A DNA stretch of 64,000 nucleotides from contig JBBAQX010000005.1 of assembly GCA_040400085.1 (NCBI GenBank), positions 51,975 through 115,974 of the forward strand, in the 5' to 3' direction. The translations under genes were made by a program, and so were the position numbers. The notes under the pieces are model-generated. The model was not told the origin of the DNA. It made no database searches and was given only the letters and a program-made list of their open reading frames with translations. Positions 58,311 through 64,000 of the stretch are shown piece by piece; within the stretch, counting starts at the first letter, position 1, and every line of letters starts with the position of its first letter. The stretch is from HNR sp040400085 (GTDB taxonomy: Bacteria; Actinomycetota; Actinomycetes; Actinomycetales; Microbacteriaceae).

Positions 58311-58352
58311 ATTTGCTTGACGCTTTCGATCCGTGCGCCACCATGGCGGCAC

Positions 58353-60257
58353 ATGTTGCTGGATATCGAGATAGCGGAAGAGCGGTCGTTGGAGCACTTG
58401 GAAATCAAAGTTTTGGCTCCTGGGGGGTGGACAAAGGTGACGCACGTATGCCTCACGGTGCCGATGCTAGTCTGGACGGTGACCACGAAGAGTCACAAGT
58501 TGTCCTGTGCGGGCAAGCACCTTGTCATCACACCCGACGGCCCGTGCGCAGTCGACCAACTGTGCGCGGGGGTAATGTTCGTTTACACGCAGACAGGCTT
58601 GGAGCTTGTCACGTCTGTAAGCCACGGATCCGAAGAGCAGCAGCTATATGATTTGCGCGTGGCCTCCGAGGACCACATCTACTACACAGACGGCATCGCC
58701 AGCCACAACTCCACAGGCCTGGGGGCCGCGGAGCTGTTCAAGCTGAGTGTGCTGCCTAGCTATCGATCACTGTATATCACTCCCATGCACGACCAGCTCA
58801 AAACACTGGCCGAGAAGTTCATGGACATGCAGCGCGGCTCAGTATTCCCGGCGGAATACAGCACATCGCGCGGTGTAAAGAACAGCATGTATTACAAGGG
58901 CTCGGTGAAGGGCGGGTTCTTGCGACTGATGCACATACTAACTGACTCTGGTAAGGCGCGGGGCATCAGTGCTAACAGTTTGGTGTTAGATGAGGCGCAG
59001 CATTTCGACGCTGAACATTTGGGAGAGTTGTCCCAGGTGCAGAAGTCCTTCCCAGAGACCAGGTCCACAGTGTTCGCCGGAACCTCGCTCGACATGGATA
59101 CGTGCCTGGAGCAGCAATATCAGCTAGGCAGTCGGGGCGTGTGGCACATTCATTGCGACTGCAAGGACGGCTGGCACGCCTTGGACAACAAGGAGATGAT
59201 ACCTAAAATGATGTCCGTCGACGGGCTTTGCTGCCCGCACACATCGCGTCTACTAAATCCTATGCTGGGCGAGTTTGTGCACGAAGACCGTCGCATGATC
59301 GATCTAAAGCAGTTAAGCTTCCACTTGCCGCAGCTCATCGTTCCTGAATACGCCTCGGGCGAGAAATTCATCAACATCTGGAAGGACTTCAAGCGTATGA
59401 GCGAGAAGCAGTTCTTGCAGGAAGTCATGGGCATTCCCGTCGAAGCCGGCGTGAGCGAGCTCAACGAAGCCGATCTAAAGGCATGCTGCAGCGACCGCAC
59501 GTTCGAGCAGATTCAGGCAGACTATCTCTCTGGCAAGGTGCGCTACGCCTACCTGTTCTCTGGGTGCGACTGGGGCGGTTCCGACTGGAACCCGGCTACG
59601 AAGGTGAAACAGTCCTACACAGTCCACACCATCTACGGGCTGACTCCGGACGGTGTCATGGAGCTCATCTACGCCTGCCGCTACGCAGGTATGAACTACC
59701 AGGACATCGCCGGGACAATTGTTGAGGCGCACAACAAGTTCAAGACGTTCGCCATAGGCACCGACAACGGAGGCGGCTCATACTACAACGCCTACATGAG
59801 GGACTGCGGACGCATTCCCACGAACAAGATCATCTCGTTCAACTACACGGATACCAAACTACTGCTGGAGCGCATCCCGCATCCGGAGGCCCACATCATG
59901 TCGCTGCACCGCAGCGACAGTATCTCGGCCCTTATCAGTGACATCAAAGCAAAGAAGATCCGCTGGCCTCGCTGGGACGTCAGTAGCGGCTTCGTGCTGG
60001 ACTGCCTGAACATGCGCCGAAACATCACCGAGTCGCAGAGCGGCCGCGCGGTCATGCGCTACGTCCGGCACGGATCAAAGGCGGACGACTTCATGCAGTC
60101 CACCAACTACGCCTGCATGATGAAGCGCATCGTCACACAGGAGTCGCTGATCCCGAACCGTCAGATTCTTTCCGAGCTGAGCAGCCTACTTGGCATTGCT
60201 CAAACCGTGACCACCGCCGACTACTATCGTCAGGCCGGCGGCCACGTCAGTGGGTGA
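58353..60257 (+). CDS. split-intein C-part followed by large terminase C-terminal piece
   Basis: The first 119 residues are the intein C-part, with the block B-like KLSCAGKHLVITPDG and the ending LRVASEDHIYYTDGIASHN; extein Ser follows. The 515-residue extein is TerL: STGLGAAELFKLSVL completes Walker A, SLVLDEAQHFDAEHL is Walker B, and GCDWGGSDWNPAT plus IGTDNGGGSYYNAYM belong to the RNase H-like nuclease. Spliced TerL would be 627 residues and would package DNA with the portal. ATG at 58353 is the first good start; no clear ribosome site is visible, so the start is less certain than the domain call. Confidence 0.87.
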   Translation: MLLDIEIAEERSLEHLEIKVLAPGGWTKVTHVCLTVPMLVWTVTTKSHKLSCAGKHLVITPDGPCAVDQLCAGVMFVYTQTGLELVTSVSHGSEEQQLYDLRVASEDHIYYTDGIASHNSTGLGAAELFKLSVLPSYRSLYITPMHDQLKTLAEKFMDMQRGSVFPAEYSTSRGVKNSMYYKGSVKGGFLRLMHILTDSGKARGISANSLVLDEAQHFDAEHLGELSQVQKSFPETRSTVFAGTSLDMDTCLEQQYQLGSRGVWHIHCDCKDGWHALDNKEMIPKMMSVDGLCCPHTSRLLNPMLGEFVHEDRRMIDLKQLSFHLPQLIVPEYASGEKFINIWKDFKRMSEKQFLQEVMGIPVEAGVSELNEADLKACCSDRTFEQIQADYLSGKVRYAYLFSGCDWGGSDWNPATKVKQSYTVHTIYGLTPDGVMELIYACRYAGMNYQDIAGTIVEAHNKFKTFAIGTDNGGGSYYNAYMRDCGRIPTNKIISFNYTDTKLLLERIPHPEAHIMSLHRSDSISALISDIKAKKIRWPRWDVSSGFVLDCLNMRRNITESQSGRAVMRYVRHGSKADDFMQSTNYACMMKRIVTQESLIPNRQILSELSSLLGIAQTVTTADYYRQAGGHVSG

Positions 60258-60480
60258 TCGTCAGTTCTTGGATCCAGCGGAAGTCTCGACGACTACCTCC
60301 GAATGCGCCGAGAATCGTAGTAGCCGGGTCGTCCCAGATGCCGCCCATGTCCGTGTTGACTAGAACGTAGCGTCCGCTGATCCTGGTCATAATGTATACG
60401 TCGCCGCCGTCGTGCTCGAAGTAATCTCCGCATTCAAGGTTACGCACGCGTTTGATTTTTTTGATGTTAACTTTAGTCAT
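60247..60480 (-). CDS. small hypothetical protein, 77 aa
   Basis: Starts at ATG 60478-60480 and ends tail-to-tail with the terminase (11-bp overlap). A basic N terminus (KVNIKKIKRVRNLECGDYFE) leads into short strands with Gly-rich turns. No family is recognised. Confidence 0.55.
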   Translation of the reverse strand: MTKVNIKKIKRVRNLECGDYFEHDGGDVYIMTRISGRYVLVNTDMGGIWDDPATTILGAFGGSRRDFRWIQELTITH

Positions 60481-60556
60481 TTTGTTTGTTTGGTATATAG
60501 TTATGTTAGTCTGTAATGTGATACGCCGCCAGTCTTGCCTTCAAGGTAATAGGAAG

Positions 60557-60868
60557 TTAAGCTTCCTCGACCATGTCGGAGAAGTGCTCCTCGATGGCTT
60601 CCTCTGCGGCGTGCTCCTCGCACCACACGAGCGCCTCCGTCTTGGTCATGGGGATGATGCGGCTACCGCCTCCGCGGCTGTTGCCGCACGCTTCACTATA
60701 GCGACTCATGGCCCCTCCTCGGCCATACAGGAAGTAGGCTCCCTTATTAGTGGCATAGAGCTCCTCGTGCCACCACTGGAAGTCCGAAGAGCTGCCTCCT
60801 GAGCTGTCCTCGGCGATTGAAGTTGCGGTCTCGGTGTTGTATGTTTTTCCTTCGATTGTTTGTCTCAT
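60557..60868 (-). CDS. hypothetical phage protein, 103 aa
   Basis: The product begins MRQTIEGKTYNTETATSIAE and contains WWHEELYATNKGAYFLYGRG, a pattern common in small phage proteins that start with I.GK.Y.TETA. The C terminus is acidic and Cys-containing. Function unknown. ATG at 60866-60868. Confidence 0.65.
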   Translation of the reverse strand: MRQTIEGKTYNTETATSIAEDSSGGSSSDFQWWHEELYATNKGAYFLYGRGGAMSRYSEACGNSRGGGSRIIPMTKTEALVWCEEHAAEEAIEEHFSDMVEEA

Positions 60869-60916
60869 GTGTTTGTTTTGTGCGATTGGGCCGCCGCATA
60901 TTGCGGTAGGTAAAAG

Positions 60917-60957
60917 ATCCGCAACGGCGGCCCCGTGTAGGAGCCGCCGTTGCGGAA
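60917..60957 (-). terminator. rho-independent terminator
   Basis: A perfect 13-bp GC-rich stem (60919-60931 with 60943-60955) around an 11-nt loop, followed on the minus strand by ATCTTTTAC. It ends the transcript of the small gene at 60977-61195. Confidence 0.75.
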
Positions 60958-60976
60958 GGGCTGGTTGTAATGTGCG

Positions 60977-61195
60977 CTACCCTCTACGGGGGCGCGCGGA
61001 TGTCCGAGGGGCGACCTCGGGTTCTTCGAGGGAGTAACGGACTCCCTCGGTAGTTACGGCACCGCCGAGCGGCAGCAGTGCCGTGAGCGCTACGCGCACG
61101 TTTTGCGGTAGCGAATACATCCGCCATATGGTGTGGCGGTTCGCCGGTGAGATCTCAATGGGAGATCCGCCGGGCGATGTAATTACCAGCTTCAT
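60977..61195 (-). CDS. small hypothetical protein, 72 aa
   Basis: Starts at ATG 61193-61195. The sequence (LVITSPGGSPIEISPANRHT, IWRMYSLPQNV) looks like a short strand-helix protein with a basic tail. The strong terminator follows. No family is recognised. Confidence 0.55.
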   Translation of the reverse strand: MKLVITSPGGSPIEISPANRHTIWRMYSLPQNVRVALTALLPLGGAVTTEGVRYSLEEPEVAPRTSARPRRG

Positions 61196-61230
61196 AGCAT
61201 TTTTTTGGTTTCATACGCATCGAAGTTGAC

Positions 61231-62430
61231 ATGATTTTTCTTGTCAGCTTCAAATTTTTACTTTATTCTTTGAACGTGCAGTCGTTCAAGCAGAGAATCT
61301 ACCCAAACAAGGAGCAGGAGAAATTCCTGTGCCAAGAGTTTGGGGCTTCTCGCTTCGTTTATAATTGGGCTCTCGGTCTGCGCTCAGAGGCTTGGGCTAA
61401 GGATCAGACCAAGATCACAGGCCCCGAGATTGGTAAGAAGCTCACCCAGCTCAAGAAGACTGAGGAGCTCTCTTGGTTGCAGCAGGCTTCCGCCCGATCC
61501 CTGTTCTTTACCCTGATGAACTTGGAGGTCGCTTACTCCAATTTCTTCTTGAAGCGTGCGAAGTATCCAAGATTCAAGCGCCGAAAGTTGCTAGGTGGTA
61601 GTGTGAAATTCGACAATATACAATTCAGGATAGAGGGGGTAGGCGTGAGACTTCCGAAGCTGGAAGGTCTCATCCGGGTCAACTGGACACGCCCGCTACC
61701 CTGCGACCCTAAATTTGTCACCATCGCGCAAGACTCTTGTGGTGACTTTTGGGCTTCCTTTACCTGCGACGCTTCGCCTGTAAAGTGCGACGCTACCGAC
61801 ACGTCAGTAGCGATTGACTTGGGTATCGAAACTTTCGCTACTCTCTCCACTGGCGAGAAGTGCAAGATGCCTTCTCTCCAGAAATCTGAGAAGCGTATAC
61901 GGCTACTCCAGCGTAGAGCTTCCAAGAAACAAAAAGGCAGCATCAACCGCAAGAAGGCGCTACGCCTCGTTGCTCGTGCTTGCAGACGCAAGACCAACAT
62001 CCGAAAAGATTTCCTTCACAAACTGTCCACGAGGCTCATACGCGAAAACCAAGCGGTGTTCATTGAGGACCTTGCTGTGAGAAACATGGTGGGAAATCAC
62101 TGCCTAGCTAGAGCTATATCCGAGCAAGGCTGGAGTGATTTTACAACCATGCTCCAATACAAGGCGGAGTGGCACGGGAGGCAGGTGGTCAAGATTGACC
62201 GCTTCTTCCCGTCTTCCAAGACCTGCTCCGCCTGCGCGTTCGTAGTCGAACGCCTACCGCTAAACATTCGATCATGGGAGTGCCCTCGCTGCGGAGAGTC
62301 TCATGACCGGGATGTTAATGCGGCCAAAAACATTCTGGCCGCCGGTAGGGCGGTTTCAGCCTGTGGAGACCTCGTAAGACCTAAACCGGCTTCCGGTAAG
62401 GGCAAAGGTCCGCGAAGCAGGAAGGCTTAA
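61231..62430 (+). CDS. tnpB: TnpB, RNA-guided endonuclease, free-standing
   Basis: The 399-residue protein has QSFKQRIYPNKEQEKFL near its N terminus, RuvC I in SVAIDLGIETFATLS, RuvC II in AVFIEDLAVRNM, the zinc finger CSACAF...CPRCGE, and RuvC III in HDRDVNAAKNIL. All catalytic residues are present. No tnpA is nearby. A GTG at 61276-61278 may be the true start (MQSFKQR-like); the ATG at 61231 adds 15 residues. Unlike the first TnpB it is on the plus strand between genes, with no group I intron core nearby. Confidence 0.88.
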   Translation: MIFLVSFKFLLYSLNVQSFKQRIYPNKEQEKFLCQEFGASRFVYNWALGLRSEAWAKDQTKITGPEIGKKLTQLKKTEELSWLQQASARSLFFTLMNLEVAYSNFFLKRAKYPRFKRRKLLGGSVKFDNIQFRIEGVGVRLPKLEGLIRVNWTRPLPCDPKFVTIAQDSCGDFWASFTCDASPVKCDATDTSVAIDLGIETFATLSTGEKCKMPSLQKSEKRIRLLQRRASKKQKGSINRKKALRLVARACRRKTNIRKDFLHKLSTRLIRENQAVFIEDLAVRNMVGNHCLARAISEQGWSDFTTMLQYKAEWHGRQVVKIDRFFPSSKTCSACAFVVERLPLNIRSWECPRCGESHDRDVNAAKNILAAGRAVSACGDLVRPKPASGKGKGPRSRKA

Positions 62431-62482
62431 ACCGCCGTTACCATAGCAACCTATTATGACGCTGAAGTGGGCGGTATTGCGC

Positions 62483-62779
62483 CTAGACCGTGTCTAAGAT
62501 CGTGTATGTCTCCTTATTCAGTAGCGCCTCCTTCACGGCCTCCGCGACGGCTTTACGCCCAGGCCCGACACGGAAGAACGCTTTCACTTCCTCCTGTATG
62601 GCGTAGGTAAGTGCATCACGGGCAGCGCTGTCGACAATTCTGGAAATGTTTTCTGGCGTGCAGTAGTTCTCCACCGCAGCGACAATGTCCGCGTCAATCT
62701 TGGTCTGTTGCTCCAATAGCGCGGCGATCATGGTGCGCTTTATGCCTTCAACTTCTAGTCTTATAATTGGTATATTCAT
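62483..62779 (-). CDS. hypothetical phage protein, 98 aa
   Basis: The ATG at 62777-62779 (MNIPIIRLEVEGIKRTMIAA) fits a small phage family that I know from other genomes, in which the next part reads VENYCTPENISRIV and then a helix (AIQEEVKAFFRVGPGRKAV). Function unknown. It lies downstream of the tmRNA terminator. Confidence 0.7.
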   Translation of the reverse strand: MNIPIIRLEVEGIKRTMIAALLEQQTKIDADIVAAVENYCTPENISRIVDSAARDALTYAIQEEVKAFFRVGPGRKAVAEAVKEALLNKETYTILDTV

Positions 62780-62796
62780 TGTGTGGTATGTAAAGA

Positions 62797-62836
62797 ACAA
62801 GGGAGACCACCGCTGTCACGCGGTGGTCTCCCTTGT
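62797..62836 (-). terminator. strong rho-independent terminator of tmRNA
   Basis: A perfect 17-bp stem (62797-62813 with 62820-62836) around 6 nt, followed on the minus strand by TTCTTTAC. It lies about 95 bases after the tmRNA 3' end and should end that transcript. The 93 bases between hold a GGGC-GCAA-GCCC tetraloop hairpin just after the tmRNA CCA. Confidence 0.85.
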
Positions 62837-62929
62837 GGAGAATCAGCAAAACCCAGCGGGTCTTAGTTGGTTCGGCCCTTACGGACGACCCGCCGGTAAT
62901 TATGCAAACATGGGCTTGCGCCCGAAAAC

Positions 62930-63328
62930 TGGTGGAGCTGGCCGGGATCGAACCGGCGTGTTGAACTGCTTCCATCTACGCTTCTACATCCTTAGTCGTA
63001 GTTCTGTATATTGGTCTTCGACAACCGCAACCGGATCCACCGGTGTCGTCTCAATTTGTCAGCTGAGCTTCTCGTCCTGATTCTCGCCCAGGCGGCATAT
63101 CCAAGCGAGGCCTGGAGCTTGTCTGATTTCTGTTTCTAGGCTTCAGACGGCCCAATCCGTGCTTCGTTTAGGAAGCGAGGGCGAGCGTCCCTTGGGAAGC
63201 GCGACCGCGGAAAGGCACGATGTTATCGTTGCCATTTGTTTTTTTCGACCGGCTTTTATAGAGGCCAGCTGGTCAACCTCTGGATGCGACGCAGACTTCA
63301 ATAGTTCAGTCGAAACCATTGCAGCCCC
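62930..63328 (-). ncRNA. ssrA: tmRNA (ssrA), phage-encoded
   Basis: The minus strand starts GGGGCTGCAATGGTTTCGAC and ends with the T-arm GGTTCGATCCCGGCC and CAGCTCCACCA. The acceptor pairing (GGGGCUG with CAGCUCC) has a G.U at the third pair, the alanine identity element. The tag frame most likely runs 63168-63233, giving GNDNIVPFRGRASQGTLALA followed by S, then TAA. The NDN opening and LAL ending resemble tmRNA tags, but the last residues are LALAS instead of LAA. Length 399 nt; the CCA is encoded. Confidence 0.88.
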
Positions 63329-63362
63329 ATGAGTGGCTACGCTATCCCAGCGTTGCCGAAAG

Positions 63363-63521
63363 TCAATTCACAACTCGCGAGTAGTAGCCGTAGGCCACCG
63401 CGAGAATGAGGAAGGTCACCAGCGCCCCGAAGAACACTGCGGGGTATCTGATGGCAACGAGAAAGAGAACGGCACACCAGGCCGCAAGGCCAGCTACCAA
63501 GGCAGTTGCGATTTTTTTCAT
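63363..63521 (-). CDS. small membrane protein, 52 aa
   Basis: The ATG at 63519-63521 (MKKIATALVAGLAAWCAVLF) opens a frame with two hydrophobic helices and a short basic end. A second ATG two codons upstream is possible. It lies just upstream of the tmRNA on the same strand. No family is recognised. Confidence 0.6.
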   Translation of the reverse strand: MKKIATALVAGLAAWCAVLFLVAIRYPAVFFGALVTFLILAVAYGYYSRVVN

Positions 63522-63537
63522 ATACATAGAATTGTGG

Positions 63538-63565
63538 CGCAGGCTCCCGAAGTTGGGAGCCTGCG
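63538..63565. other. 11-bp hairpin upstream of small membrane gene
   Basis: CGCAGGCTCCC (63538-63548) pairs perfectly with 63555-63565 around six bases. There is no good T tract on either strand, so it may be a leader structure or an operator instead of a terminator. Confidence 0.5.
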
Positions 63566-63602
63566 ACAAACGGAAATCCGAGCACCCGGCAACCAATGGG
63601 TA

Positions 63603-63848
63603 ATTACCCCACGTGGCTGGTCGTCCGGCAGTATGCTATTAACCCGAGGCATAGCTCATCACATCCGCTACGCATCCGGCGCAGGCGGGGATCGGACCGA
63701 GGACGCACCGGATGTGCGCTATCCTCGTGGGGACCTTTCTGGCTTTCAAACGACTGACCAAAAAGGATGAACGTGTTCCGCAAATTACCGCTGTGATCCA
63801 ATTGGTGTATCGGGGACACAGAGTTATAAACTCCCACATTACAAATTC
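63603..63848. other. intergenic region with one strong hairpin
   Basis: No gene is convincing in these 246 bases. A long hairpin lies at 63698-63727 (CGAGGA and CGCAC stems with a 3-nt bulge). Several overlapping shadow frames exist on both strands. I tried and failed to fold a tRNA here. Confidence 0.5.
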
Positions 63849-63989
63849 TTATGACACCGGTGCTGCCGAAATTTCGTCGGCTGCATCCAGAAACTCCATG
63901 GTCTCCGCATACTCCGCGTCCCATAATCTGACTGCGGATACGGGGACCCCGATGTCCCTCATCTGGTCGAGCATAGCACGATACGCCAT
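63849..63989 (-). CDS. small acidic protein, 46 aa
   Basis: The ATG at 63987-63989 follows a strong ribosome site (GGAGG, with six bases between) at the very edge of the window. The product (MAYRAMLDQMRDIGVPVSAV, then an acidic end) is helical and charged. TAA at 63849-63851. It is below usual length limits, but the ribosome site supports it. Confidence 0.6.
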   Translation of the reverse strand: MAYRAMLDQMRDIGVPVSAVRLWDAEYAETMEFLDAADEISAAPVS

Positions 63990-64000
63990 TTTAACCTCCG

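Noticed and set aside
58029..58352. Longer start for the intein C-part and terminase gene
   Set aside because: The added residues run through the hairpin cluster and the antisense gene and do not resemble intein sequence.
57242..58486. Longer start for the antisense gene in the terminase locus
   Set aside because: The extra 116 codons are the shadow of the intein C-part and the hairpin cluster; the ATG at 58136-58138 is the reasonable start.
63603..63848. Possible tRNA
   Set aside because: A T-arm-like GGTCCGATCCC is present on the minus strand, but the 5-bp T stem and acceptor stem cannot be formed.
1..64000. CRISPR array
   Set aside because: No set of short direct repeats with regular spacers was seen; the repeats found are the two leaders, inverted repeats and low-complexity Ala-Pro codons.

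Overview
The window is part of the genome of a large tailed double-stranded DNA phage (class Caudoviricetes) with a GC content in the high fifties. It encodes a portal protein, a large terminase, phage-type RNA polymerase beta pieces and a full replication and recombination set. Almost every gene lies on the minus strand, in tightly coupled operons with many ATGA or GTGA start/stop overlaps. No host can be named from the sequence. Two 100-N scaffold gaps (35066-35165 and 39889-39988) are flanked by identical sequence, so the two joins look like simple unmerged contig overlaps.

Layout, read from high to low coordinates within the minus-strand blocks. 1-12 kb is the virion and transcription block: beta-like RNA polymerase pieces (one with an intein), the portal and a string of probable virion proteins with membrane-like helices. 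12-26.6 kb holds replication and recombination: a RecQ-like helicase, a RecA/UvsX-like recombinase, a uracil-DNA glycosylase fused to a family A DNA polymerase and cut by two group I introns, and a PIF1/RecD-like helicase. 26.6-46.4 kb is a mixed replication and accessory region: a MazG-like protein, a giant AntA-type antirepressor, a Gp88-like protein, an RNA ligase, a primase, a protein ending in a Tad2-like (DUF2829) domain, a MYG1-like protein, a DnaB-like helicase and a cytosine methyltransferase. 46.4-56.8 kb carries an intein-containing SF2 helicase, SbcC, SbcD and an RNase H-like protein. 56.8-60.3 kb is the plus-strand large terminase, encoded in two pieces joined by an atypical split intein and separated by an antisense gene. 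60.3-64 kb has small genes, a free-standing TnpB and a phage tmRNA.

The main theme is the load of selfish elements sitting in the active-site codons of essential genes. There are three inteins (RNA polymerase beta, the DExH box of the helicase, and Walker A of the terminase, the last one split). There are two group I introns in the DNA polymerase; one interrupts exonuclease motif I and carries a TnpB gene in an IStron-like layout, and the other interrupts polymerase motif B. An HNH endonuclease domain lies inside the methyltransferase gene, and there is a second TnpB. I could place the intron splice sites from the P1 pairing, the terminal G and restoration of the polymerase motifs. The joined polymerase reading frame is exactly 1149 codons including the stop.

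Other unusual features are a methyltransferase gene with a long, apparently genuine second reading frame, a tmRNA tag ending in LALAS instead of LAA, a nested 39/21-bp inverted-repeat structure at 38.2-38.5 kb, and a repeated structured leader of about 94 bp near 55 kb. Family names come from motif recognition by eye; no database search was run.
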